A stretch of 64,000 nt of DNA from Lolium rigidum (lineage: Eukaryota; Streptophyta; Magnoliopsida; Poales; Poaceae). This document shows positions 34,207 through 44,807 of this stretch, in pieces. Made by a program: the position numbers and the translations under genes. How positions within the stretch are numbered: position 1 is the first letter of the stretch; the number at the start of each line of letters is the position of its first letter. Below the pieces are notes generated by a model, which searched no databases, was not told the origin of the DNA, and saw only the letters and a program-made list of their open reading frames with translations. The stretch spans positions 392,504,249 through 392,568,248 of the forward strand of contig NC_061510.1 of assembly GCF_022539505.1 (NCBI RefSeq), read 5' to 3'.

Positions 34207-34777
34207 ATGGCTTCCATCGTATCTCTAACCCCCCGGGAGGCGGAGGCGATTTGCGCCTCGAACTACCCCTGCCCGTCGGGCTACCGCGTCCCGACCGGCT
34301 GGTTGCTGAGCGTCGGAGGCGTACCGGTCCCTCCCTGTCCCTCTAGGTGTGGCGCGCCGTATGGCCATCACAAACCACCGCTACTTCGAGCTGACGCCGA
34401 GAAGCGGAGGAATCCCTAGTGGCATCCCGACTACAGCCCGACTTGGGACAGCTTCTTCATCAATCGGTGTGAGAGTGCGCTTGCCGTGCACGAGGAGGAC
34501 GATCCGCCTCGTTCGAACTTCAACGAGGCCGGCCCTCGGCCGTGGTGGCGCGACCGGACTCTCCGCGAGCGTCATGGCCTACCGTGGCACCCACCTGCGC
34601 TACCCTCGGTCCCAGCCCACGCGTGCTCACCCGACGAGGTTCGACTACCGCGACCCCGATGCCGCCGATGACGACATCGGCGACTACGATGACTACGGTG
34701 GTGACGTTTATAGGGCTACGCACGACTATGATCGAATGACTCCAACATTCGAATCTGGCCATGTATCTTTACTTTGA
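34207..34777 (+). pseudogene. Hypothetical CACTA-associated ORF, frameshifted
   Basis: The frame begins MASIVSLTPREAEAICASNY (34207), continues PCPSGYRVPTGWLLSVGGVP, then shifts frame through WHPDYSPTWDSFF-like and FNEAGPRPWWRDRTLRERHG sequence. It ends in an Asp-rich low-complexity part near 34660-34740. I recall this opening from hypothetical proteins carried inside Triticeae CACTA elements, but know no function. At least two frame breaks make it a pseudogene. Confidence 0.5.
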
Positions 34778-34930
34778 GTTGAGCTATATACTTTAATTCG
34801 AGTTCAATCGTAATAAATTTTATTCCCGCCCATTATTTCCTACCCTTTTCCTCCCGCGCGGTGTCGTGACGGGAAACTTTCCCGCGCGGCGTCGTGGTGG
34901 GAAACTTTCCGCGCGACGTCGTGGCGGGAG

Positions 34931-35377
34931 TAAAGAAAATAAATAGAAAAAGATATAGAAAAGAAATAGAAAAAGGAAAAGAAAATAAATAGATAAATAA
35001 ATATAAAGAAATAGAAAAAGAAACCGAAAAGAAACTGAAAAGACAAAGAAATAGAAAAAGAAATAGAAAAAAGAAAAAAATAGAAAAGAAAAGGAACATA
35101 AAAGAAAAATAAAAAGAAAAGAAAAACAAACAGAAAATAAAAACAAACAGAAAATAAAAAAACAGAAAAGAAACAGAAAATAAAAATAAATAGAAAATAA
35201 ATAGAAAAAAGAAATATAAAATAAAAGGAACATAAAAGAAAAAGAAAAGAAAAATAAAAGAAAAAGAAACAGAAACATAAACAGAAAAGAAAAAGAAACA
35301 AAAAAAAGAAACGAGAAAAGAAATAAAAAGAAATAGAAAAGAAATAGCAAAAGAAAGGAAAAAGAAAAGAAAAAAAT
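34931..35377. repeat. A-rich low-complexity tract (AGAAA-type)
   Basis: About 445 bp is composed almost wholly of AAAGAAATAGAAA-like words with occasional C and T. The long minus-strand frames here (for example 34840-35835) read as Phe/Leu/Ser strings and are artefacts of composition. Confidence 0.9.
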
Positions 35378-35379
35378 AA

Positions 35380-35458
35380 CCTTTGGTACCGGTTGGCTTC
35401 ACCAACCGTGCACGAAAGGTCTTTCGTCACGGTTGGTGGATCCAACCGGTACCAAAGG
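35380..35458. repeat. 79-bp palindrome built from CACTA subterminal motifs
   Basis: CCTTTGGTACCGGTTGG at the left and CCAACCGGTACCAAAGG at the right are exact inverted copies. The inner parts (CACCAACCGTG / CACGGTTGGTG) also pair. The motif matches the ACCGGTT repeats of the host CACTA element. Confidence 0.85.
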
Positions 35459-36518
35459 AGGTTCGCCTCCATTTCCTTTAGACGCTCGGCCAAAAAATAG
35501 AACAGAGCAGGCATTCTCCCCGCGCCATAGAGCAGCCGTCGTCGTCGCCCGCGCGCCCAAGCCGTCGCCGGTTTCCCGCAGCTCCATGCGCCGCCGCCGT
35601 CAACCGCAACGCCATGCCACCGTCGCACGCAGCAGGAGGCGTCGCCGTCGCCCGCCGCTAGGTGAGCTCCTCCCTCCCCCTTGTCGGCCCTCCTCTGGCA
35701 GCGCCCCCCACCGCTGCGGCCGCCGCCTCGCTCGCTCGCCTCCCGGCGGCCGCGCGCCCTCGTCGGGAGGAGCCCGCGCACGCGTCGACTGCCGGCATGG
35801 CGCTCGCTGGCGCCCTCCCCGCGCGCGTCCGCCACCCTTTCGATGAAATGCGGTAGCGGGCATTAGCGCGCGCTGGCGCCTTCTTTGCCGCACTAGGTCG
35901 TGCCCTCCACGCGCGGCCTCCTCCCGACAAAGAACACACCTACTCCCGACGAAGAACCGTTCAAGGAGGCGTCGCAGCGCTTCTTGATCTCGACCAGCGC
36001 GGCGACGGCCATGGCGATGATGTAGGAGGGGAACGCCGAGTCTATGGCTCCTCCTCGGTGCCGCCGCGACATTGAGGAGGAGCACCGAGTGTTAGGGTTA
36101 GGGTCGAGAAATAGAGAGAAGAGCGAGAGGAGGAGGGGAACGCCGAGTTCGCGTGCTCGTGTCGCTCTCGGTGCCGGTGGAGGAACGCCGAGTCCGCGGC
36201 GGTGCCGCCGCGACATCGAGGAGGAGCATCGAGTGTTAGGGTTAGGGTCGAGAAATAGAGAGAAGAGCGAGAGGAGGAGGGGGAACGTCGATTCCGTGTA
36301 GATGGAGATAAATAGAGAGAAGAGCGAGAGGAGGAGGGGAACATCAAGTCCGTGGCCGTGGCGCTCTCGGCGTTGGTGGAGGAACGCCGAGTCCGTGGGT
36401 TAGGGTTGGTTTTTGGTTATTGCTTTCTTCACTTGAATTGTTATCCATCTAGCAATCTGTTATGATCATGACATGATGAATGAAATAATTGCACTTAATT
36501 TTGTAGTGACATTGAGCT
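35459..36518. other. GC-rich region without a recognised gene
   Basis: The 35500-36050 part is strongly GC-rich and open in several frames on both strands, which reflects composition. A tandem repeat occupies 36056-36400. No domain is recognised. It lies between the palindrome and the second CACTA ORF. Confidence 0.5.
36056..36400. repeat. ~144-bp tandem repeat, two copies plus a partial
   Basis: GTTAGGGTTAGGGTCGAGAA occurs at 36091 and 36235 (144 bp apart), with GAAGAGCGAGAGGAGGAGG following in each. A third, shorter copy near 36313 keeps only the AGAGAGAAGAGCGAGAGG part and the GGAACGCCGAGTCCGTGG phrase. Confidence 0.75.
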
Positions 36519-37760
36519 ATGGAGGACGGCACCTTCGTCCGAGATGAGGAGCAACAAGATATGGTGCAGAAACTGATATATGACAGTGCCCGTGCACCGG
36601 AACCCGATGGAGAACCTGTTGTAGATGACTATGAGTTCTCACAATTTCTGAATGATGTCGGCGAGGGACTTGAGTCTCAAGTAATTAGAAGAGACAACGA
36701 AGTGTCCATAACAAACTCCGGAGAGGTGTATATTTATATATCAAGTCTATGTTCATCACTAGATGCATTCATTTATTTGTATTGCACTTAGTAACGAATC
36801 ATTTTTCTTTTAGCCTTCTGCATCATCGAGCAAATATGTTAAAAAACAACGAGGCCCAACGCAACGTCTAAAGGGCGAGGGTAGGTTAGCCCTCACCGCA
36901 TTTAAGGATAGTGGTGAACCGGTGGATCCCAAAGAGCATTGCCGCAAATTTATAAATCAAGCTGGAGTTCTTGTTAGGGACCATGTACAGATCAACATTC
37001 AAGAGTGGCATAAGCCGAAGAACGCGAGCCCTAAAGCTAGTTATGTCAACGATGCTCTGAAAAAATTTCTTTGGGACAGTTTGCTGACACACTTCAGCCT
37101 ACCGGAAGACATGACGGAAGGCCTCGAAGAAGAAAGTAAAGGAATGGACTCGAAGAAGATGGCCACACAATTCCAGACACTCGTAAGAAAAATTTATGGG
37201 ACAAATATAAGCATGAAGATCCAATACTCAATGAAAGTCTAGTGAAGATAAAAGATCACTGGCCCGCATTTAAGAGGTATAAGCAATCGTCTACTGCTAT
37301 GTCCCGATCAGTGATAAATACGAAAAATGCTTCAAAGAAGGTACATTTCCATCATTTGGGGTCAGGTGGCTACAAGACTTCCATTCCGAAGTGGACAACA
37401 TTTGAAAATAAACTGATGAGGGCAGGAATCACTCCACAAACATGGGATTGGCCCGAACGGTCCAAGTTCTGGTTGTTCGCGCATGGGGCAAGGTTGGACC
37501 CAAAGACAGGGCTGATCGTTGCGTAGGGGAAATGGAAGGAAAAAAATTGAAGCAATCACGACACAGCTTATAGATGCAATTGAAAAGGTTAGAAAGGGAG
37601 AGTACATTCCCGATAGAGAGAATGACGAGCTGACACTCGCTCCGGGGGAATCCTGAACACGTTGGACGGGTACGAGCCCTCCAAGGTGTCACCATGAAGG
37701 AAGTGTGGCCGGAGTGCGCTGACACTTATAGAAGCCGTTCGAGAAAGAAGAAGAAGGAGT
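36519..37760 (+). pseudogene. CACTA ORF2, Ptta/En/Spm-type (Transposase_24-like), broken
   Basis: This is the accessory gene that usually lies 3' of TNP2 in plant CACTA elements. An acidic N-terminal exon (36519-36720: MEDGTFVRDEEQQDMVQKLI) is followed after a likely intron by KGEGRLALTAFKDSGEPVDP (about 36875) and LRKF-type DALKKFLWDSLLTHFSLPED (about 37050). A frame break near 37235 leads to NTKNASKKVHFHHLGSGGYK (about 37317) and MRAGITPQTWDWPERSKFWL (about 37420). The HxLGSGGYK motif and the following W/P/R-rich stretch are the hallmarks I associate with Pfam Transposase_24. Stops at about 37240 and 37524 break the frame, and a Lys/Arg-rich tail follows near 37740. Confidence 0.75.
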
Positions 37761-37925
37761 AAGACAGGTTAACATAATTGTTAAATAGGGTGGAGACGCT
37801 TGAGAACAATCAGAGGGCACCTGAGCAGCCACTGTTTCTACAGGATCCTCAAGCCGATGCTGCCCCATCTCAGCGAAGAAGCAATGTGGGTTCCTCGCAT
37901 CTTGACGGATGTGGATGAAGCTACC

Positions 37926-39514
37926 TGATACGTCTCCGACGTATCGATAATTTCTTATGTTCTATGCCATATTATTGATTATACCTACATGTTTTATGCA
38001 CACTTTATGTCATATTCGTGCATTTTCTGGAACTAACCTATTAACAAGATGCCGAAGTGCCGCTTGTCGTCGTTTTTGGTTTCGAAATCCTAGTAACGAA
38101 ATATTCTCGAATTGGACGAAATCAAGTCCCGTGGTCCTATTTTGCCACGAACCTTCCGAAGACCGAAGAGCATACGAAGTGGGGCCACGAGGTGGCCGTA
38201 CCACAAGGCGGCGCGGCCAAGGGGGCCCCGCGCCGCCCCGTGGTGTGGGCCCCTCGTCGCCCTCCGACTCGCCCTTCCGCCTACTTAAAGCCTCCGTCGC
38301 GAAACCCCCGATGCGGAAAACCACGATACGGAAAACCTCACCGAGACGCCGCCGCCGCCAATCCCATCTCGGGGGATTCTCGGAGATCTCCTCCCGCACC
38401 TCGCCGGAGAGGGGATTCATCTCCCGGAGGACTCTACACCGCCATGGTCGCCTCCGGAGTGATGAGTGAGTAGTTCACCCCTGGACTATGGGTCCATAGC
38501 AGTAGCTAGATGGTTGTCTTCTCCTCATTGTGCTTCATTGTTGGATCTTGTGAGCTGCCTAACATGATCAAGATCATCTATCCGTAATACTCTATGTTGT
38601 GTTTGTCGGGATCCGATGGATAGAGAATACCATGTTATGTTAATTATCAAGTTATTACATATGTGTTGTTTATGATCTTGCATGCTCTCCGTTATTAGTA
38701 GAGGCTCGCCAAGTTTTTGCTCTTAACTCCAAGAGGGAGTATTTATGCTCGATAGTGGGTTCATGCCGCATTGACACTCGGGACAAGGACGAAAGTTCTA
38801 AGGTTGTGTTGTGCTGTTGCCACTAGGGATAAAACATTGACGCTATGTCCGAGGATGTAGTTGTTGATTACATTACGCACCATACTTAATGCAATTGTCT
38901 CGTTGTTTAGCAACTTAATACCGGAAGGGGTTCGGACGATAACCTCGAAGGTGGACTTTTTAGGCATAGATGCAGCTTGGATGGCGGTCTATGTACTTTG
39001 TCGTAATGCCCAATTAAATCTCACTATACTTATCATGACATGTATGTGCATTGTTATGCCCTCTCTATTTGTCAATTGCCCGACCGTAATTTGTTCACCC
39101 AACATGCTTTTATCTTATGGGAGAGACACCTCTAGTGAACCGTGGACCCCGGTCCATTCTTTAATACCGAAATACAAATCTGCCGCAATACTTGTTTTTA
39201 CCGTTTTCTCTCGCAAACAATCATCTTCCACACAATACGGTTAATCCTTTGTTACAGCAAGTCGGTGAGATTGACAACCTCACCGTTTCGTTGGGGCAAA
39301 GTACTTTGGTTGTGTTGTGCAGGTTCCACGTTGGCGCCGAACCTCGGTGTTGCGCCGCACTACATCCCGCCGCCATCAACCTTCAACGTGCTTCTTGGCT
39401 CCTCCCGGTTCGATAAACCTTGGTTTCTTTCCGAGGGAAAACTTGCCGCCGTGCGCATCATACCTTCCTCTTGGGGTTCCCCAACGAACGTGTGAAATAC
39501 AGAATACGCCATCA
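37926..39514 (+). repeat. 5' LTR of element A (1,589 bp)
   Basis: It begins TGATACGTCTCCGACGTATC and ends CGCCATCA (TGAT...ATCA). The first 20 bases are themselves an inverted repeat (GATACGTC/GACGTATC). The same LTR in opposite orientation occurs twice in element A' (1,599 bp each). Frames within it are not coding. Confidence 0.9.
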
Positions 39515-39526
39515 AGCATATTTTCT

Positions 39527-39544
39527 CGGCGCCGTTGTCGGGGA
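39527..39544 (+). promoter_or_regulatory. Primer-binding site of element A (tRNA-Asp type, two mismatches)
   Basis: CGGCGCCGTTGTCGGGGA differs at two positions from TGGCGCCGTTGCCGGGGA, the perfect complement of the plant tRNA-Asp 3' end, which is intact in elements A', B and D. It lies 12 nt after the LTR. Confidence 0.85.
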
Positions 39545-39771
39545 GATCAAGACACGCCGCAAGGGGAGTCTCCACTTCTCAACCTCTTTACTTTGTTTTT
39601 GTCTTGCTTTATTTTATTTACTACTTTGTTTGCTGCACTTATATCAAAACACAAAAAAATTAGTTGCTAGTTTTACTTTATTTACTCGTCTTGCACTCTA
39701 TATCAAATACACAAAAAAATTAGTTTACTTGCATTTACTTTATCTAGTTTGTTTTATTTACTACTGCTAAA

Positions 39772-40449
39772 ATGAGTAATCCTGAAGTTGAAGTTCGTTC
39801 ATTTAAGCAACAAGGGGGAGAATGTTTAAAAGATGCTTGGTATAGAATTAGTGATGCCCATAATAGGTGCACTAAGAAACACTCCACCACTATCCTACTC
39901 AGGAATTTTTATGTTGGTATCTCTAGCCGGAATAGATATGTTCTTGATTGTCTCGCGGGAGGTAACTTCCTAGGTGCTCCCGCTTTAGAAGCTAGTTGCA
40001 TTATTGAGAGTTTATTTGGAACACCACCTGTTAATGAAATTAAAATTGAAACCTCCCTTGAGGATGTTATGAAAAAATTGGAAACCATAGAGAAAAATTT
40101 TAGCGTTGAAACTAAGTTGGAGATGTTACTTGATAAAACTGATAAACTTGATAAATCCTTAGGAGGAATTGATGAAAGGATTAGTGTCCTAGGAACTTGT
40201 GTTGACCATGATAATCAAATTAATAGGATTGGCAAACTTGAAAAGCAATGGGAACCTTGGGTTCAACCTTTTCATCTTTACAGCTTTAAAGAGAAAGCTT
40301 ATGTGGGAAAGGAGCAAAAGTTTATGTATGTCTCTAAAGTGCCTAAACCAAATAAATATTATTATAGGCCTAAAATTGACAAAACCCTTAGTACCACTAC
40401 AGATGGGGGAGTTTATGATGTTGATGCTTCATCTCTTGATGTTACTTGA
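39772..40449 (+). CDS. Gag-like protein of element A
   Basis: A complete 225-residue frame begins MSNPEVEVRSFKQQGGECLK. Residues 10-75 (FKQQGGECLKDAWYRISDAH ... NFYVGISSRNRYVLDCLAGG) resemble the retrotransposon gag core of Athila-like/Ty3 elements, with the pattern GESLxxAWxRxxxxxRxCP...FYxGL. Residues 85-150 contain a predicted coiled coil rich in Lys/Glu/Leu (EDVMKKLETIEKNF, KLEMLLDKTDKLDK). The C-terminal part is Lys/Tyr-rich. There is no zinc knuckle and no pol behind it. A structural role in packaging is inferred only from the gag similarity. The same ORF is frameshifted in A'. Confidence 0.6.
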   Translation: MSNPEVEVRSFKQQGGECLKDAWYRISDAHNRCTKKHSTTILLRNFYVGISSRNRYVLDCLAGGNFLGAPALEASCIIESLFGTPPVNEIKIETSLEDVMKKLETIEKNFSVETKLEMLLDKTDKLDKSLGGIDERISVLGTCVDHDNQINRIGKLEKQWEPWVQPFHLYSFKEKAYVGKEQKFMYVSKVPKPNKYYYRPKIDKTLSTTTDGGVYDVDASSLDVT

Positions 40450-43027
40450 TTTACACTTTCTGCGCCTAGCTGAAAGGCGTTAAAGAAAAGCGCTTATGGG
40501 AGACAACCCATGTTTTTACTACAGTATTTTTGTTTTATATTTGAGTCTTGGAAGTTGTTTACTACTGTAGCAACCTCTCCTTATCTTAGTTTTGATGTTT
40601 TGTTGTGCCAAGTAAAGTCTTTGATAGTAAAGTAAGTACTAGATTTGGATTACTGCGCAGTTCCAGATTTCTTTGCTGTCACGAATCTGGGTCTATCTCC
40701 CTCGTAGGTAGCTCAGAAAATTAAGCCAATTTACGTGCATGATCCTCAGATATGTACGCAACTTTCATTCAATTTGAGCATTTTCATTTGAGCAAGTCTG
40801 GTGGCCTAATAAAATCCATCTTTACGGACTGTTCTGTTTTGACAGATTCTGCCTTTTATTTCGCATTGCCTCTTTTGCTATGTTGGATGAATTTCTTTGA
40901 TCCATTAATGTCCAAGTAGCTTTATGCAATGTCCAGAAGTGTTAAGAATGATTGTGTCACCTCTGAACATGTGAATTTTTATTATGCACTAACCCTCTAA
41001 TGAGTTGTTTCGAGTTTGGTGTGGAGGAAGTTTTCAAGGATCAAGAGAGGAGTATGATGCAATATGATCAAGGAGAGTGAAAGATCTAAGCTTGGGGATG
41101 CCCCGGTGGTTCACCCTCGCATATTATAAGAAGACTCAAGCTGTCTAAGCTTGGGGATGCCCAAGGCATCCCCTTCTTCATCGACAACATTATCGTGTTC
41201 CTCCCCCGAAACTATATTTTTATTCCGTCACATCTTATGCACTTTGCTTGGAGCGTCGGTTTGTTTTTGTTTTTGTTTTGTTTGAATAAAATGGATCCTA
41301 GCATTCACTTTATGGGAGAGAGACACGCTCCGCTGTAGCATATGGACAAGTATGTCCTTAGGCTCTACTCATAGTATTCATGGCGAAGTTTCTTCTTCGT
41401 TAAATTGTTATATGGTTGGAATTGGAAAATGCTACATGTAGTAATTCTAAAATGTCTTGGATAATTTGATACTTGGCAATTGTTTGTGCTCATGTTTAAG
41501 CTCTTGCATCATATACTTTGCACCCATTAATGAAGAAACACTTAGAGCTTGCTAATTTGGTTTGCATATTTGGTTTCTCTAGAGTCTAGATAATATCTAG
41601 TATTGAGTTTTGAACAACAAGGAAGACGGTGTAGAGTCTTATAATGTTTACAATATGTCTTTTATGTGAGTTTTGCTGCACCGTTCATCCTTGTGTTTGT
41701 TTCAAATAACCTTGCTAGCCTAAACCTTGTATCGAGAGGGAATACTTCTCATGCATCCAAAATCCTTGAGCCAACCACTATGCCATTTGTGTCCACCATA
41801 CCTACCTACTACATGGTATTTATCCGCCATTCCAAAGTAAATTGCTTGAGTGCTACCTTTAAAATTCCATCATTCACCTTTGCAATATATAGCTCATGGG
41901 ACAAATAGCTTAAAAACTATTGTGGTATTGAATATGTACTTATGCACTTTATCTCTTATTAAGTTGCTTGTTGTGCGATAACCATGCTTCGGGGACGCCA
42001 TCAACTATTCTTTGTTGAATATCATGTGAGTTGCTATGCATGTCCGTCTTGTCCGAAGTAAGAGAGATCTACCACCTTAATGGTTGGAGCATGCATATTG
42101 TTAGAGAAGAACATTGGGCCGCTAACTAAAGCCATGATTCATGGTGGAAGTTTCAGCTTTTGGACATATATCCTCAATCTCATATGAGAATAATAATTGT
42201 TGCCACATGCTTATGCATTAAAGAGGAGTCCATTATCTCGTTGTCCATGTTGTCCCGTATGGATGTCTAAGTTGAGAATAATCAAAAGCGAGAAATCCAA
42301 AATGCGAGCTTTCTCCTTAGACCTTTGTACAGTGCGGCATGGAGGTACCCCATTGTGACACTTGGTTAAAACATGTGCATTGCAAAGATCCGGTAGTCCA
42401 AGCTAATTAGGACAAGGTGCGGGCACTATTAGTATACTATGCATGAGGCTTGCAACTTGTAAGATATAATTTACATAACTCATATGCTTTATTACTACCG
42501 TTGACAAAATTGTTTCATGTTTTCAAAATAAAAGCTCTAGCACAAATATAGCAATCGATGCTTTCCTCTTTGAAGGACCATTCTTTTACTTTTATGTTGA
42601 GTCAGCTCACCTATCTCTCTCCACCTCAAGAAGCAAACACTTGTGTGAACTGTGCATTGATTCCTACATACTTGCATATTGTACTTGTTATATTACTCTA
42701 TGTTGACAATTATCCATGAGATATACATGTTACAAGTTGAAAGCAACCGCTGAAACTTAATCTTCCTTTGTGTTGCTTCAATACCTTTACTTTGATTTAT
42801 TGCTTTATGAGTTAACTCTTATGCAAGACTTATTGATGCTTGTCTTGAAGTACTATTCATGAAAAGTCTTTGCTTTATGATTCACTTGTTTACTCATGTC
42901 ATTACCATTGTTTTGATCGCTGCATTCATTACATATGTTTACAAATAGTATGATCAAGGTTATGATGGCATGTCACTTCGTAAATTATCTTTGTTATCGT
43001 TTTACCCGCTCGGGACGAGCAGTAACT
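40450..43027 (+). other. Non-coding internal region of element A
   Basis: About 2.6 kb without a recognisable gene. It carries two early copies of the polypurine-like phrase CTAAGCTTGGGGATGCCC (41087 and 41145) before the true one at 43028. The second is part of a GGGGATGCCCAAGGCATCCC hairpin. The same layout is present in A' and B. Confidence 0.7.
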
Positions 43028-43042
43028 AAGCTTGGGGATGCT
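43028..43042 (+). promoter_or_regulatory. Polypurine tract of element A
   Basis: AAGCTTGGGGATGCT directly precedes the TGATACGTC start of the 3' LTR. Confidence 0.75.
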
Positions 43043-43112
43043 TGATACGTCTCCGACGTATCGATAATTTCTTATGTTCTATGCCATATTATTGATGATA
43101 CCTACATGTTTT

Positions 43113-43212
43113 NNNNNNNNNNNNNNNNNNNNNNNNNNNNNNNNNNNNNNNNNNNNNNNNNNNNNNNNNNNNNNNNNNNNNNNNNNNNNNNNNNNNNNNN
43201 NNNNNNNNNNNN
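43113..43212. other. Assembly gap (100 N)
   Basis: Exactly 100 N, the conventional placeholder for a gap of unknown size. It falls 70 bp into the 3' LTR of element A. The sequence resumes inside a different LTR that shares the TGATACGTCTCC-type start, so the true missing length is unknown. Confidence 0.98.
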
Positions 43213-44006
43213 GATGTTCCATGTTTGTTTTACACTCAATTACTATATGTTTTAAGGGACTAATCTATTAATAGTTGCAAAAGTGCACAAGTTCTTGGTT
43301 TCAACCTTGTTGTGCATGGAAATAGGCAAATATGGGCGGGGCCGAAATAGCTTATTATGGTGAAATCTGGGAATTTCCGGAATCTGTCCCCGTTGAACAC
43401 CTTTTTCAAAGATCGCTTCGAAACTCCATCAAACTACGTCCAATGGAAAAGTCGTACACTACAAAGTTGCAGAGAATTTTAAACCGGAACAATTTGGACA
43501 TCTTATTCGTCCAGAACGGACAACGGATGGTATCCGGAAAGCAGAATTACTGCGGAGGCCTGTGTAGTTCCCGAATTCGAAAGTTAGTGACGTATTTGAC
43601 ACAAACTCTTTTCCATACCTGGATATTTCTTGGCTCAGCCACGAGTTGTGAGACCTGCTTAGCTACACAAAGGGAGTCCTAGGAAGGCTTTAGATATGCC
43701 CAAGAGCCCTTGGATCAAAGGGGTATCCATCCCATGGCTCAGATTGGCATCTCCAACACTATATATTAGATGGAAACTCCTATTTTTGAGGCCCCAATCA
43801 TTGTCACGAAAATCTCCTCCTTGGCAGCCAAGGAGGGGAAACACTCATCTACACCAGCACCAACTCAAGCGAAGAAGAAGGCTGGGCGGGGCGGCACAGC
43901 CCCACACTGATGCCGGCGGCGGGGCGGAGTTCCCCGCGCCGCCGCCGCCTACGCCTCCGCCTCCGCGGCGCTCCTCGCTCGAGCCCTCCAACGTCTTCAC
44001 CGCCAT
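43213..44006 (+). mobile_element. LTR C, first part (start lost in the gap)
   Basis: The sequence resumes GATGTTCCATGTTTG, which looks like about base 30 onward of another TGATACGTCTCC-type LTR, with GGGACTAATCTATTAATAG following as in related LTRs. It is cut at 44006 by element B. The likely continuation is 57350-57830. The short plus-strand frame at 43332-43682 is not recognised as a gene. Confidence 0.6.
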
Positions 44007-44807
44007 TGATGTCTACGCACGCTTCTATTCCTGTAGACGGTGTTGGGCCTCCAAGAGCGAGAGGTTTGTAGAACAACAGACAAGTTTCCCTTAAGTGAAT
44101 CACCCAAGGTTTATCGAACTCAGTGGAGGTAGAGGTCAGAGATATCCCTCTCAAGCAACCCCGCAATTAAGATACAAGAAGTCTCTTGTGTCCCCAACAC
44201 ACCTAATACACTTGTCGATGTATAGGTGCACTAGTTCGGCGAAGAGATAGTGAAATACAAGTAATATGGATGATTGTAGGTAGTAATTGCAATCTGAAAT
44301 AAAAATGGCAGCAAGCAAACATGTAGTAGAACTTGTTGGAAACGGTGTTTCAATGCTTAGAAACAAGGCCTAGGGATCATACTTTCACTAGTGGACACTC
44401 TCAACAATGATCACATAATAAATAAATAACTTCTCCTCACTTGTACTACTCTCAAACACTCTCTTGTTGGATAACAAACACCATTCATTGTGTAGGGCTA
44501 CAAGAGCACACCTCAAGCCGGAGTAAACAAGCTCCACAACTTCCGGAGTTCATATTAAAGTAACCTCTAGAGTGCATAATAGACCGTTGCAATTTAGACC
44601 GAGTACTAACATAGCATACACACTGTCACCAATAGCTATGAAAGGGGGAATAGATCACATCAATACTATTATAGTAATAGTTAACTTCATAATCTACAAG
44701 AGATTACAATCATAACATATGCCAAGTACTACATGATGCACACACTGTCAACTTTACATCATGCAGGAGGAATATACTACTTTAATAACATCACTAGAGT
44801 AGCACAC

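Larger units (their letters stand above)
28674..37925 (+). mobile_element. CACTA element 2 (TTTAGTACCGGTT type), truncated on the right by LTR element A
   Basis: It begins CACTAGTAGAAAAAGGGG at 28674, a standard plant CACTA terminus, followed by subterminal TTTAGTACCGGTT, GAACCGGTAC and similar repeats in both orientations (28705-28905). The internal order is a TNP2-like transposase pseudogene, tandem hairpin repeats, further TTTAGTCCCGGTTG-type repeats (33826-33955), a hypothetical ORF, an A-rich tract, a palindrome and an En/Spm-type ORF2. This gene order is usual for CACTA elements. The right terminus is missing: LTR element A starts at 37926 and the gap follows later. Confidence 0.85.
37926..43112 (+). 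mobile_element. LTR element A (LARD-like, Gypsy-type), right LTR lost in the gap
   Basis: The element has a 5' LTR (37926-39514), a tRNA-Asp-type primer site, a gag-like ORF (39772-40449), about 2.5 kb of non-coding spacer, a polypurine tract (43028-43042) and the first 70 bp of the 3' LTR before the N gap. No protease, RT, RNase H or integrase is present, so it is non-autonomous. It inserted just beyond the CACTA ORF2, with flank CTACC at 37921-37925. The matching flank is not available. Confidence 0.9.

Noticed and set aside
34840..35835. 331-residue minus-strand open frame
   Set aside because: Most of it is Phe/Leu/Ser/Tyr strings read from an A-rich low-complexity tract and the remainder is GC-rich composition. 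No domain or codon structure.
36091..36104. Telomere-like GTTAGGGTTAGGGT
   Set aside because: Only two hexamers per 144-bp unit, and the plant telomere repeat is TTTAGGG. This is not interstitial telomere.
39772..40449. Calling element A autonomous
   Set aside because: No protease, RT, RNase H or integrase motif lies between the gag-like frame and the 3' LTR.
43332..43682. 116-residue plus-strand frame after the gap
   Set aside because: It lies within LTR C, and related LTRs carry the same phrase (GGGACTAATCTATTAATAG onward) as non-coding sequence.
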